NCBI GenBank assembly: GCA_024398475.1 | Contig: JAKSJB010000003.1 | Span: forward strand, 84,287 to 148,286 | Length of the DNA stretch: 64,000 bases | Direction: 5' to 3' | Source: Bacteroidaceae bacterium | Lineage (GTDB): Bacteria > Bacteroidota > Bacteroidia > Bacteroidales > Bacteroidaceae | Shown: in pieces, positions 52,429 through 61,292 of the stretch | Layout of the letters: every line of letters begins with the position of its first letter | Position numbering within the stretch: the first letter of the stretch is position 1 | The notes under the pieces: generated by a model | The model's input: only the letters and a program-made list of their open reading frames with translations | What the model was told of the DNA's origin: nothing | The model's database searches: none | Translations under genes and position numbers: made by a program

Positions 52429-53997
52429 CTACCTATTACGCCTCCACGCAAAATACCTATCAAGCACCTTCAGTGATTCTTCATCAGGAACCGGACCGGC
52501 ATGGCAACCTTTTCCGGTAAGATACATAACCTGATGCCCCGCAGAAGTGAATTGCGGCCATTCAGGAAGATTGCACCCATTTGGGTTACCAGTCTTGGCA
52601 AAGTTAGTCCAATACGCACCTATCTGCCTGTTCAGTACATCATCACCCTGAAGACAATTGTCAGCATGCTGAAATACATAACCCACTTCATAGCCATGCG
52701 GAGAACCGATTTCCGACTCCATCGTCCTGTCCTGTGCAGCAGGATGCTGATCAAAATAATACATGAAAACGTTGGATTTACCCTTTTCAGTCTGAAGACA
52801 TGCCCACGTCCAAGTGTGCCAGCCAAACGAAGCATCTCTCAATAAATCCCTGGCACTCTTGTTTACGGTGTCACCACCCAATAATGGATATGCATTAAGC
52901 AGTTCATCAGCATATTCACCAAATCTCTCATGAACACTTCGTATGTACCCGTCAGACTCCTTTTCAGCAAAACTAGCCCCCTCATCGGAATTGTAACCTA
53001 TGAGGATATCCACGTCATTGAAATTACCGGATTCATAGAGTCGGTACTGATCATCAGGAATAACATAACCATCAATATTGGGCCAAGCCCCACCTGTAGC
53101 ATTATAAGGACGTGCGAATACGGAATAATCCAAGTTACGGAGTTCATCAGACGTCCTCGCACCCAAAGTCTCAGCATACCTTTCTCCGGCCTTCTCAGCC
53201 ATAGCCAATGTTCTCATGTTTTCCCCGGGATAAGAATCTTCACGTCCGGCACTAAACGAACCCCCACTTTCAGAAATAGCTCTTCTGAAAAGCCCCTTGG
53301 CAAGTGGAGAAGCACAGAGCATACTGATAGAAATACCACCTGCAGACTGTCCAAAGAGCGTTACGTTGTCAGGATTGCCGCCGAAAGCATTTATGTTTCT
53401 CTGAATCCACTGCAAGGCAGCAATCTGATCCAGCAGACCATAATTACCCGAAACACCCTCTTCATTTTCCCCACTAAGTGCAGGATGGGCAAGAAATCCC
53501 AAATAACCCACCCTATATGCAATACTCACCACAATCACCCCCCTGCGTGCCAAGGCCTCACCATCAGAATAGGAATACGACGTGGCACCCTGAGAAAAAC
53601 CGCCGCCGTAAATCCACACCATAACAGGCAGTCCCTCATCATCCGACTTGGCAGGAGTCCATATATTAAGGTATAGACAGTCTTCACTTATGCTGCCCAT
53701 GTCGTCAGTAGCCTGTACGGGTGCCTTGGCAAATTCCGTAGTCATCAGTATTCCGTCCCACTTCCCCACAGGCTGCGGTGCCTTCCAACGCAGTTCCCCT
53801 ATTGGCGGTGCAGCGAAAGGAATACCCTTGAAAACAGTCATATCCTTACCTACAGTACCCTGAATATACCCACCTTCCACCAATACCACACCTGATATTC
53901 CATGCTGGCGGCACGACACAGCCACAGACAGCAGAACCACTGTAAATATCAGATACAGGAAGTACCTTCCGGAAAAAATGCGGAAATTTGACTGCAT
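52429..53997 (-). CDS. Carboxylesterase (type B) lipoprotein
   Basis: 522 residues. Lipoprotein signal with Cys29 (VAVSC). The type B esterase pattern is complete: FKGIPFAAPPIGELRW, SEDCLYLNIWTP, VMVWIYGGGFSQG (oxyanion hole), LFGQSAGG (nucleophile Ser218), SDEG (acid region) and a C-terminal HGYEV His. It hydrolyses carboxylic esters in the periplasm or at the cell surface, perhaps acyl or feruloyl groups of plant glycans. It faces polA tail to tail with 8 bp between. Confidence 0.9.
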   Translation of the reverse strand: MQSNFRIFSGRYFLYLIFTVVLLSVAVSCRQHGISGVVLVEGGYIQGTVGKDMTVFKGIPFAAPPIGELRWKAPQPVGKWDGILMTTEFAKAPVQATDDMGSISEDCLYLNIWTPAKSDDEGLPVMVWIYGGGFSQGATSYSYSDGEALARRGVIVVSIAYRVGYLGFLAHPALSGENEEGVSGNYGLLDQIAALQWIQRNINAFGGNPDNVTLFGQSAGGISISMLCASPLAKGLFRRAISESGGSFSAGREDSYPGENMRTLAMAEKAGERYAETLGARTSDELRNLDYSVFARPYNATGGAWPNIDGYVIPDDQYRLYESGNFNDVDILIGYNSDEGASFAEKESDGYIRSVHERFGEYADELLNAYPLLGGDTVNKSARDLLRDASFGWHTWTWACLQTEKGKSNVFMYYFDQHPAAQDRTMESEIGSPHGYEVGYVFQHADNCLQGDDVLNRQIGAYWTNFAKTGNPNGCNLPEWPQFTSAGHQVMYLTGKGCHAGPVPDEESLKVLDRYFAWRRNR

Positions 53998-54010
53998 GAA
54001 AGTATCGGTA

Positions 54011-54583
54011 TTAGTAAATCAGTAAACCAGCTATTCCGCAAAGCAGAATAATGAGTATTGGATGTATCTTGAAAAGACGGCAACCAAAAAAAGCAAAGAA
54101 GAATAGTATGATGCTGGTGACAAACTTAAAAGTCTCAGTAGAAGGATTGCCGAAATTGTCAGCAGACATGAGAAGTATTGCAGCAGCAGCAATAAGTCCG
54201 ATGATTGCAGGACGGAGTACCGAAAATACCGATGTCACCCTATCTGACTTGGCATATCTCAGCATCACCTTGCTCACAGCCACCATAAGCAGGAAAGGCA
54301 GCCATAACACACACAGAGTGGCAAAAACTGCACCGAGTACCGCCACCCATTGAGGATAACCATCGTTGAGAACCGCAGTATACCCAGTATAAGTAGCACA
54401 ATTTATACCGATTGGTCCCGGAGTAGACTGACTGATAGCCACAATATCCGTAAACTCAGTAGAAGTGAGCCAATGGTTCTTCTCCACCACCTCGTTGTGG
54501 ATAAGGGAAAGCATGGCATATCCACCACCGAAATTGAATATACCTATCTTTGAAAATACCAGAAATAACCGAAGAAATATCAT
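54011..54583 (-). CDS. Chromate transporter, half-size subunit (second of pair)
   Basis: 190 residues, about six membrane helices. The CHR signature NFGGGYAMLSLIHNEVVE and STPGPIGINCATYTGY are present. Half-size CHR proteins work as pairs; the partner gene is 6 bp upstream. The family exports chromate in some bacteria, but in gut anaerobes the natural anion is unknown. Confidence 0.9.
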   Translation of the reverse strand: MIFLRLFLVFSKIGIFNFGGGYAMLSLIHNEVVEKNHWLTSTEFTDIVAISQSTPGPIGINCATYTGYTAVLNDGYPQWVAVLGAVFATLCVLWLPFLLMVAVSKVMLRYAKSDRVTSVFSVLRPAIIGLIAAAAILLMSADNFGNPSTETFKFVTSIILFFFAFFGCRLFKIHPILIILLCGIAGLLIY

Positions 54584-54589
54584 ATTATC

Positions 54590-55135
54590 CTAATCTTTAT
54601 CGAAGTTATTTTTCTTTTTAGCAGAACGGCGCCTTCCCCAAAGGAACCCAGCAATTATTGCAGCAAGGATTATCCATACCGGCGAGACGTCAAAACAAGT
54701 GATAAGCAGACAGCATACAATCGGAATCCAAATATTCGACAGAGTCAGATGAGCAGCACGAGCCATTGAAAAACAAGGCGAAGCAATGAGAGCCACCACG
54801 GCAGGACGTATGCCCAGAAAGATTTTCTCAACATAGATATTGTCCTTGAATACCTGAAAGAACATAGCAATGAGCAGTATGGCAACAATACTCGGAAATG
54901 CAACACCGAGAGAACAAATGATGCCGCTTTTCACCCCACTGTGCCTGATACCAATGTGACTTGCCATGTTGATGGCAAAGAGCCCCGGCATACTCTGCGC
55001 CACGGCGAGTACGTCAAGAAACTCCTCATGCGTCAGCCAGTGGTGTCTGTCAACAACCTCGCGCTCCATTATTGGAAGCATGGCATAACCGCCACCAAGG
55101 GTAAATGCACCTATTTTACAAAAAGTTAAAAACAT
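54590..55135 (-). CDS. Chromate transporter, half-size subunit (first of pair)
   Basis: 181 residues. TLGGGYAMLPIMEREVVDRH and QSMPGLFAINMASHIG match the CHR family. The protein starts at MFLTFCKIGAF, about five residues shorter than most homologues, and the region just upstream of the ATG is repeat DNA (AGTCAACG octamers), which may have replaced the original start. The two halves probably assemble as a heterodimer in the inner membrane. Confidence 0.88.
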   Translation of the reverse strand: MFLTFCKIGAFTLGGGYAMLPIMEREVVDRHHWLTHEEFLDVLAVAQSMPGLFAINMASHIGIRHSGVKSGIICSLGVAFPSIVAILLIAMFFQVFKDNIYVEKIFLGIRPAVVALIASPCFSMARAAHLTLSNIWIPIVCCLLITCFDVSPVWIILAAIIAGFLWGRRRSAKKKNNFDKD

Positions 55136-55138
55136 TCC

Positions 55139-55176
55139 TAAGTCAAAAAGTCAACGAGTCAGAGAGACTCCGAGTT
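55139..55176. repeat. AGTCAACG-type repeat between acyltransferase and chromate transporter genes
   Basis: AGTCAAAAAGTCAACGAGTC followed by AGAGAGACTCCGAG. It supplies the last codons of the acyltransferase gene (its SESL end) and abuts the start codon of the transporter. Confidence 0.6.
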
Positions 55177-56070
55177 AGTTTTTGCGTTGTTACGTCTTTC
55201 CCATTCCTCGCGAGTACGGCTCCAGCGTTTGTGAGTCCACAGCCACAGCGAAGGGTCAGCCTTAATATCCTGTTCAAGAAGTTGCATGAATCTATCCGTG
55301 AGTTCATAGTCGCCACACTCCCGCGGAGTATAGGTAAGCAACTGAAATTCGCAATTATAACAGCCACGTTTCGGACGGGTCACATGAGCATAGAACACCA
55401 TAGCGTCCATTCGTTTTCCGAGTTGTTCAGTACCGATATAGACAGCAGTATCATGATTCAGGAACGGAGTGAAATGATGGATAGCATTCCACTTCGGCTG
55501 CTGGTCGCTGATAAACCCACACACGATGTGCCTGCCTTCGCTGCGAAGTCTCAGCAACTGCCTGAGCGTAGACTTCATAGGAATACACTCACCGCCGTAC
55601 TGCTGGCGTAATTTCAGGAAAATGCGGTTGAAGGTCCTGTTGTAGAGCGGATGATATATCTGGCAGCATTTAGCATTAGGCATCCAGTACTGCAACGATG
55701 CAATCCACTCCCAATTGCCATAATGACCGAGATAGGAAAAGAACGTATCCTTGCCAAGGTCGTCAAACCCCATATTGATGGCATCAAGTCCGCTGAACGA
55801 CATACGCCTCATCAGTTCCTCCCTGGAGATGGAGAACAGTTTTACGGTCTCCACCACATAGTCACACAACTGGCTGTAGAACCTACGCTCAATGCGTGAC
55901 AGTTCAACATCAGAAAGTTCGGGAAAAGCCTCACGCAGATTTGTACGTACCACATCCCTACGATAGAACAGACGTACAAAAGGGCAGAAAACGTCGGAAA
56001 AGAAATAAAGCACCCGCAGAGGAAGGAGTGATACAAGATACAGTGCGGAGTATGTGATGTAATACAGCAT
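55159..56070 (-). CDS. Lipid A biosynthesis acyltransferase (LpxL/HtrB family)
   Basis: 303 residues. One N-terminal membrane helix (ITYSALYLVSLLPLRVLYF), then the HX4E catalytic motif LGHYGNWEW, QIYHPLYNRTFNR, FISDQQPKWN and WLWTHKRWSRT. It adds a secondary acyl chain to lipid A at the inner membrane. Gene order DUF4254, GT9, this gene is a lipopolysaccharide set with 3-40 bp gaps. The final residues are encoded by repeat DNA, so the native C-terminus may differ. Confidence 0.92.
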   Translation of the reverse strand: MLYYITYSALYLVSLLPLRVLYFFSDVFCPFVRLFYRRDVVRTNLREAFPELSDVELSRIERRFYSQLCDYVVETVKLFSISREELMRRMSFSGLDAINMGFDDLGKDTFFSYLGHYGNWEWIASLQYWMPNAKCCQIYHPLYNRTFNRIFLKLRQQYGGECIPMKSTLRQLLRLRSEGRHIVCGFISDQQPKWNAIHHFTPFLNHDTAVYIGTEQLGKRMDAMVFYAHVTRPKRGCYNCEFQLLTYTPRECGDYELTDRFMQLLEQDIKADPSLWLWTHKRWSRTREEWERRNNAKTNSESL

Positions 56071-56073
56071 CGC

Positions 56074-57072
56074 TTACGACAATAATCTTTCAGTATTGGC
56101 CACAATCATTTCAGGAGTAATACCATTCAGACAGCGGAAATCACCGAATTGGCAAGGCTTGTTGCCATACACGGAACAAGGGCGGCAAGGAATGTCAAGC
56201 TGAACCGCAGAGTCCAGGGATTGACGCCATGCAAGGAACCCCGCTTTCGGATGAGTAGCACCCCACACCGAGAGAGTAGGCGTACCCATGATTGCAGCCA
56301 TGTGCATATTGCTTGAATCCATGGAAATCATAAGACTGAGACGGCTCATGAGCAAGAGTTCACCAGTCAGTCCGCCAAGTTTGCCGGCCACGGATTCCAC
56401 ACCCTCACGCTGCCATGATTCCAGAATCTCCGATTCCTTTTCACCTGCACCGAAAAGATACACGCGGTACCCCCTGTCAGCAAGCATGTCCGCCACCTGC
56501 CTCATCCTGTCAAGCGGATAAATCTTACCCTCATGGGCAGCAAACGGAGCGATTCCAATCAATCGGGAGTCCGCCCCACTATTATCGTCAGAAACCTTAA
56601 GGAACGGTTTCATGTCAGTGAAAGTAAGCGGAAAGTCAAGCCCCAGCCCCCTGAACACTTCCCTATAGCGCTCAGTCATAGGTTTAAGTGCAGGCACCGT
56701 CATACCGTTACCGATGAGAGCCTTCTTTTCAGCACGTCCCTTGTCAATTGCCACCACCTTCTTACCGTCAATACGGAAGCGCATCCTGAGATATTTGGTA
56801 CGCAGCACGTCATGGATATCGGCAAAAGCATCAAACTGCCCCGGGTCAAGACTGCGGTAGAGCCGTTCAAGACCGAATACACCCTTGAAGTCGTTGAGAT
56901 TGATTCCCACACACTGCACGTTGGAAGGCATCCACTGGAAAAGAGGAGTGAAATGCCTGCGCGTAAGTACCGTGATTCGGACATCAGGATAATGAGCGGC
57001 AAGTGAATGAATCACGGGGACCGTCATTGCCACATCACCCATTGCTGAAAATCTAGCGACTAATATGTGCAT
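56074..57072 (-). CDS. Glycosyltransferase family 9 (heptosyltransferase-like)
   Basis: 332 residues. The start ILVARFSAMGDVAMTVPVIH, KKALIGNGMTVPAL, IGIAPFAAHEGKIYPL and the donor-site SMDSSNMHMAAIMGTPTLSV-WG are the GT9 pattern, ending with a Cys-rich C-terminal motif (CRPCSVYGNKPC). It adds a heptose-like sugar to the LPS core. 3 bp before the acyltransferase and 39 bp after the DUF4254 gene. Confidence 0.93.
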   Translation of the reverse strand: MHILVARFSAMGDVAMTVPVIHSLAAHYPDVRITVLTRRHFTPLFQWMPSNVQCVGINLNDFKGVFGLERLYRSLDPGQFDAFADIHDVLRTKYLRMRFRIDGKKVVAIDKGRAEKKALIGNGMTVPALKPMTERYREVFRGLGLDFPLTFTDMKPFLKVSDDNSGADSRLIGIAPFAAHEGKIYPLDRMRQVADMLADRGYRVYLFGAGEKESEILESWQREGVESVAGKLGGLTGELLLMSRLSLMISMDSSNMHMAAIMGTPTLSVWGATHPKAGFLAWRQSLDSAVQLDIPCRPCSVYGNKPCQFGDFRCLNGITPEMIVANTERLLS

Positions 57073-57111
57073 CGTCTGTAAACTGCTAAAACCCGTATCG
57101 TAACCTGCATC

Positions 57112-57720
57112 CTATTTTTTCTGACCGTAAAGTACAGGATTGGTACTAGGGTCATTATACATCTTCATCTGACGGTAAACCTTCATATACTTGCGTCCAG
57201 CCTGAATGTCATCAAGAAGTTGGTCAATGGCAAGCGAGAGGTCCTTCCTCTGCTCAAGCAGCACATCAAGTTTTGAACGGCACAGAGCGCGGTGCCCGTC
57301 AGTCGCATCCGTCCTGTCCACCTGCTCCTGCATGTGATAGATTTTCAGCGCAAGAATACTCAGTCGGTCAATAGCCCATGCAGGACTCTCAGTATTAATC
57401 GTAGCATCAGCAAGCGGACGGACGTCGTGGTAGTACTCATAGAAATACGAATCAATGCGCTCCACGAGGTCAGTACGGTCCTGATTGCTCTTGTCGATAC
57501 GGCGTTTCAGTTCCAGAGCCTCAATAGGATTGATATGAGGGTCACGGATGATATCCTCAAGGTGCCACTGAACCGTATCAATCCAATTCTTCACATACAG
57601 GTCATATTCGATAGTACCGCGTTCATACGGATTCTGAATGTCCTGATCAACATCGTCGAGAAGGTGATAGTCGTTGATAACCTTCACAAATATTGGGTTA
57701 CATAATTCTGTAAATGTCAT
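57112..57720 (-). CDS. DUF4254 protein
   Basis: 202 residues, helical and charged, soluble. The sequence (YHLLDDVDQDIQNPYERGTI, LHFQ-type WHLEDIIRDPHINPIEALEL-K, GHRALCRSKLDVLLEQRKDL) matches DUF4254, a Bacteroidetes family that nearly always sits beside a GT9 gene, as here. It probably supports LPS glycosylation, but no activity is known. First gene of the LPS operon; a tRNA gene lies upstream on the other strand. Confidence 0.9.
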   Translation of the reverse strand: MTFTELCNPIFVKVINDYHLLDDVDQDIQNPYERGTIEYDLYVKNWIDTVQWHLEDIIRDPHINPIEALELKRRIDKSNQDRTDLVERIDSYFYEYYHDVRPLADATINTESPAWAIDRLSILALKIYHMQEQVDRTDATDGHRALCRSKLDVLLEQRKDLSLAIDQLLDDIQAGRKYMKVYRQMKMYNDPSTNPVLYGQKK

Positions 57721-57825
57721 AGCTAACTTCAGTTACCAGCAAATATGAATACGGAAAAATCCACATTTACTGCAATATATTTGTAATTATTATTCCTTAA
57801 TGTTTCCGTTTTCGTGAATTATTCT

Positions 57826-57833
57826 TACCTTTG
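57826..57833 (+). promoter_or_regulatory. -7 box of the tRNA-Arg gene
   Basis: TACCTTTG, 13 bp before the tRNA. The -33 element is not clear (TTTCC about 20 bp upstream). Confidence 0.55.
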
Positions 57834-57846
57834 CACCCACAATCAG

Positions 57847-57921
57847 GCCTTCATAGTTCAATGGATAGAACAAATCTCTCCTAAAGATTAGATCTGAGTT
57901 CGATTCTCAGTGGAGGTACCA
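57847..57921 (+). tRNA. tRNA-Arg (anticodon CCT)
   Basis: 75 nt with CCA encoded. Acceptor arms GCCTTCA/TGGAGGT pair throughout (two G-T pairs); the D loop has AGTTCAATGGATAGAAC, the anticodon arm AATCT-CTCCTAA-AGATT with CCT at 57880-57882, and the T arm has the GTTCGATTC loop. It reads AGG codons. The gene stands alone with a terminator behind it. Confidence 0.95.
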
Positions 57922-57933
57922 GGTAAATATCCA

Positions 57934-57968
57934 AGCCAGCAGAGCACGATGCCCCGCTGGCTTTTTTT
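57934..57968 (+). terminator. Terminator after tRNA-Arg
   Basis: AGCCAGC stem with GCTGGCT around a 15-nt loop, then seven T. It ends 8 bp before the stop codon of the converging 452-residue gene. Confidence 0.85.
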
Positions 57969-57976
57969 ATCAGTAT

Positions 57977-59335
57977 TTAGATAAGTCTTACTACCGATTT
58001 AGTCACCATCTTCCACGTATCACCCTCACGTACCGCCGTACCCGGACCCTCAGTCACGATTTCCAAAGGATTTGAAACCGTATTCAGAATCTTGCACACA
58101 GGCTTCACAGTTTCAGAAAGAGAGATGAGTGCAGTCTGGATAGCCTCAGGCGTATTGAGGATAGTGAACGTAGCATTCGTACCGTCAGTAGTACGCAGCA
58201 TATAGAGCGACTTGCCCGGCTGAATCTCTTCAGTACCGTTGACAAACGTACCGTCAACAGGCACAGGGAAGAACATGATAGACTGCGTATAGCGAGGTTT
58301 GATTGAAGTAGGAGTCTCCGTAGGCTGAATGATAGGCTTCACCTCAGCAGAAGGAAGTTCCTTGTTTGCAAACAATTCCTGCTGAGTAGCCTTAGGCTCC
58401 TCCTTTACGGGAGCAGGAACGACAACCGGTTCCACCTTGATTTCAGGCTTCTTCTCCACAGTCACGTTCTCAGACTTAGGAACAGTAGGCTGCACCCTGT
58501 TTTCGAAACCCGACTGCTGCACGTTCCTGACGTTGCCGTTGTTGTTGTTGTTATTGCCGTTGTTATTGTTGTTGTTACCGCTGTTCTTCTCACTCTGAGC
58601 ATTCTTCATGTTCTCAAGTTCAATTTCAACAGACTTGATTCTTTCAATCAGACGCAGACGCTCCGAACGATACTGGTCAAGACTTACCGAAGGCTCGTTG
58701 CTGTCCGAAGAACTGCGGCGTGAATGCCTGAAGAGAAGCAGACAGACCGTAAGAACAATATAAATAGCCACGGAAGTGAGCACCACACCCCAGAATCCCA
58801 TACCAGACGTGCTGCCTTCCTCCTCATCAATCCATTCATCCTCAGGATTCTCCGTCATTTCCTCACCCACGGAATCCTCCTCAACCGGAGTCACGGCAGC
58901 CTCCTCCCCGGCAGTACTGTCCGAATCCTCCTCAGCCACGTTTTCCTCCTCGGCAGGAGCCTCCTCCTCGGCAGGAGTCACCGACTTCATCTTCTCCACG
59001 TCAGCCTTGTATTCCTTCATACCGCCGGAAGGCACACTTGAAGCAAGTTCCTCATCAGTCTTGGCATTGATGATGTTGTCCACGCGGCGCTGGTCCACCT
59101 TGTCGGTAATACGCTTCATGAGTTTCACCACCAGTTCGTTCGACTGGAACTCGCTGAACGACTTGAAACCAGTGACATCCACACGTGCCAACTGCTGACC
59201 TTCCGACTTGTTGTAGAAAGTCTGCTGAAGAGTCCACTTGAGAGCACAGATTTTCTTTTGGTCCAAAGTCTGTGCGTTAACCTGACCAACTGCCAACAAA
59301 AGCAGTCCTGCAGCAATAATCAAGAATCTTTTCAT
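57977..59335 (-). CDS. Secreted single-span membrane protein with acidic and Asn-rich tracts
   Basis: 452 residues, family not recognised. Signal peptide 1-21 (AVGQVNA). Residues 22-115 are helical; 116-170 are very acidic (PAEEEAPAEEE); one membrane helix lies at about 179-203 (GMGFWGVVLTSVAIYIVLTV); then a coiled-coil-like stretch (YRSERLRLIERIKSVEIEL) and two GNNNNNNGNNNNNNGN tracts, and a Pro/Val/Glu-rich linker. The final 130 residues form a compact domain. The AAC/AAT triplet tract can slip. Upstream lies a tandem-repeat region, so its promoter is not obvious. Confidence 0.7.
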   Translation of the reverse strand: MKRFLIIAAGLLLLAVGQVNAQTLDQKKICALKWTLQQTFYNKSEGQQLARVDVTGFKSFSEFQSNELVVKLMKRITDKVDQRRVDNIINAKTDEELASSVPSGGMKEYKADVEKMKSVTPAEEEAPAEEENVAEEDSDSTAGEEAAVTPVEEDSVGEEMTENPEDEWIDEEEGSTSGMGFWGVVLTSVAIYIVLTVCLLLFRHSRRSSSDSNEPSVSLDQYRSERLRLIERIKSVEIELENMKNAQSEKNSGNNNNNNGNNNNNNGNVRNVQQSGFENRVQPTVPKSENVTVEKKPEIKVEPVVVPAPVKEEPKATQQELFANKELPSAEVKPIIQPTETPTSIKPRYTQSIMFFPVPVDGTFVNGTEEIQPGKSLYMLRTTDGTNATFTILNTPEAIQTALISLSETVKPVCKILNTVSNPLEIVTEGPGTAVREGDTWKMVTKSVVRLI

Positions 59336-59381
59336 AACTTTATTCTCCTGTATTTTAGTTTGCGTTATCTCAGTAGAGTAA

Positions 59382-59660
59382 TGCCATTAGCCATTAGCCG
59401 TTAGCCGTTGGCTCCCCCGTCCGGATGGTCACTCGTTGACTTGTTGACTCGTTGACTTGTTGACTTAAAAAAGCCATTAGCCATTAGCCATTGGCTCCCC
59501 CGTCCGGATGGTCACTCGTTGACTTGTTGACTCGTTGACTTGTTGACTTAAAAAAGCCATTAGCCATTAGCCATTAGCCATTAGCCTCGAATCCTCATTT
59601 TGCGTTGCCCCTTCCCCCTTCTGGGGGGACCGAGGGGGGCTACCCGTTTTGCGTTAAGGC
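59382..59660. repeat. 83-bp tandem duplication and GCCATTA/AGTCAACG modules
   Basis: A unit with GCCATTAGCCATTAGCC, GGCTCCCCCGTCCGGATGGT and CACTCGTTGACTTGTTGACT is present twice in tandem at an 83-bp period (landmark GGCTCCCCC at 59410 and 59493), followed by a third set of GCCATTA heptamers (59555-59586) and GC-rich GGGGGACCGAGGGGGGC. This fills most of the 425-bp gap between the Asn-rich protein and DUF4294. No ORF. Confidence 0.88.
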
Positions 59661-59761
59661 TTTCAGCCTTTGCTTTTCCTCTGCAAAGATACAAAAAAAT
59701 CACAACAGACTACCAAAGATTTACAATAATCTATGAGAAAAACAAAAAAAAGTGAGTAAAT

Positions 59762-60421
59762 CTACATCTGACCCGATTCAATAAGCAGAATACACCGCTC
59801 CGTCAGCCTGTCGTCCACCTCCGGATCATATTCCTTCTTGAGACTCGCACCGAATATGCTGGCAAACGTATTCCACAGACCCGCCTTGAAACCGCCCATA
59901 TAAGTCTTGATAAGTTTATAGCTAGTCATATCACACTGACGGTCAATAAGTTTGATAAGCAACTTACCCTGCGAGAAAGTAAGTTTCTTCAGGCGCGGCT
60001 TATACTGTTTCATCAAGTTCTTCTCCATAGATTTCAGATAAGCATCCTTCGCCTTCTTGTTGGGAAGAGCCTCAAGATGACGCACACAACTGTCAATCGT
60101 ATGCTGAATCTCCACAGCAATCGGATAGACCTTCTTGATGTTGTTGGCAATCTTGTAGTACTTCTTAGCCTGAGCCTTACTCTTGAAGCGCAGTTCGCTG
60201 AAAATCAGCACATCCGAAAGAACGAACCAAGGAATCTCCTCCCCGTCCAGCATCACCGTACCCGCATACCCCACGCCATGACTGAAAATAGGCCGTCCAG
60301 TCATGGCACGGTCAGTAGCCAAGTCAGCAACGATGGTCTGAGCCCTGACACCCACAGAATTACTGAAGAACAGTGCTATCAGGCAAAAACACGACAATAT
60401 GTAGAGTTTCATTCCTTTCAC
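59762..60421 (-). CDS. DUF4294 protein, secreted
   Basis: 219 residues with an N-terminal signal (LSCFCLIALFFSNSVGVRAQ). The rest (EEIPWFVLSDVLIFSELRFK, KVYPIAVEIQHTIDSCVRHL, SQGKLLIKLIDRQCDMTSY, TYMGGFKAGLWNTFA) is characteristic of DUF4294, a Bacteroidetes family of unknown function, probably periplasmic. Start at MKGMK or MKLYI four codons later; both give the same signal. Single gene with a TAATTTTG box just upstream. Confidence 0.9.
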   Translation of the reverse strand: MKGMKLYILSCFCLIALFFSNSVGVRAQTIVADLATDRAMTGRPIFSHGVGYAGTVMLDGEEIPWFVLSDVLIFSELRFKSKAQAKKYYKIANNIKKVYPIAVEIQHTIDSCVRHLEALPNKKAKDAYLKSMEKNLMKQYKPRLKKLTFSQGKLLIKLIDRQCDMTSYKLIKTYMGGFKAGLWNTFASIFGASLKKEYDPEVDDRLTERCILLIESGQM

Positions 60422-60425
60422 GGTG

Positions 60426-60433
60426 CAAAATTA
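60426..60433 (-). promoter_or_regulatory. -7 box for DUF4294 gene
   Basis: TAATTTTG on the reverse strand, only 4 bp before the ATG at 60421, so the transcript would start at or inside the first codons; the second Met (residue 4) may then be the real start. Confidence 0.45.
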
Positions 60434-60530
60434 TAAAGAATAATTAAGTAAAACATCATAAAACCACATTATTTAACATCGTTTGGCACTAATTTATGCT
60501 TTTTTAGTTTATCGTTTCATCTAAAACAAT

Positions 60531-60538
60531 TATCTTTG
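60531..60538 (+). promoter_or_regulatory. -7 box of the PASTA-rluD-ddl operon
   Basis: TATCTTTG, 40 bp before the PASTA gene ATG, with TTTA about 20 bp upstream in place of TTTG. Confidence 0.6.
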
Positions 60539-60578
60539 CATAATTTTTATAGATATTGATTGTTACAAGGAACAAATT

Positions 60579-61235
60579 ATGGGACTAAAGAAATATTTTA
60601 CAGGCAAGACCGGATTCACCTTCTGGCTGAACGTCCTTCTCGCAATAGCAGTCTTAATCTGCGTACCAACCCTGGTATTCAATTCATTGGACGCCTACAC
60701 CAACCACGGAGAAAAAGTAGCCGTACCTGCAATTGAAGGCAAGAGCGCCTATGAAGCCGAGCGAATCCTCAGCGAAAACGGACTCGTGGCAGTCATCTCC
60801 GACTCCACATACAAGAAGTCAGCAAAACCCGGATCCGTTCTCGACCAGAACCCAAAACCAGGCAACATGGTGAAGCCGGGACGCCTCATATACATGACCA
60901 TAAACCTCTTCGGCGAACCATTGGCAAAACTGCCCGACCTAGCCCACAACAGTACGCTGCGCGAAGCAGAAATAAAACTGCGATCCATCGGATTCAAGAT
61001 GACCGAACCCAAATACATCATCGGACAGGACAAGGACATGGTGCTCATGATAAAGCAGGGACGGCGTGAAGTACACGCAGGCGACATGATATCGAAGGAA
61101 CGCGCACTCACCCTCTACGTAGGAGCCGGAGAAGAAGACGAAGACACCATCGTGTTCGACGACGAAACCGTCCGCGACCCCTATTCAGAGAACGACCTCG
61201 AAGAACACGAAAGCAATTTCGACGTTCAGCTGTAA
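60579..61235 (+). CDS. PASTA-domain membrane protein
   Basis: 218 residues. One membrane helix (about 15-36, FWLNVLLAIAVLICVPTLVF) and then two to three PASTA repeats (VAVPAIEGKSAYEAERILSE, GSVLDQNPKPGNMVKPGRLI, LPDLAHNSTLREAEIKLRSI), ending with an acidic tail. PASTA domains bind peptidoglycan precursors. Upstream of rluD and ddl in a conserved Bacteroidetes order, supporting a cell-wall role. Confidence 0.9.
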   Translation: MGLKKYFTGKTGFTFWLNVLLAIAVLICVPTLVFNSLDAYTNHGEKVAVPAIEGKSAYEAERILSENGLVAVISDSTYKKSAKPGSVLDQNPKPGNMVKPGRLIYMTINLFGEPLAKLPDLAHNSTLREAEIKLRSIGFKMTEPKYIIGQDKDMVLMIKQGRREVHAGDMISKERALTLYVGAGEEDEDTIVFDDETVRDPYSENDLEEHESNFDVQL

Positions 61236-61292
61236 AATTCCCCCACACACTTTTTTTATTCAAACAGAAGCATACATTTTTTTTGACGACAG

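Noticed and set aside
52930..53676. Forward frame of 248 codons opposite the carboxylesterase
   Set aside because: Antisense to a gene with a full set of type B esterase motifs.
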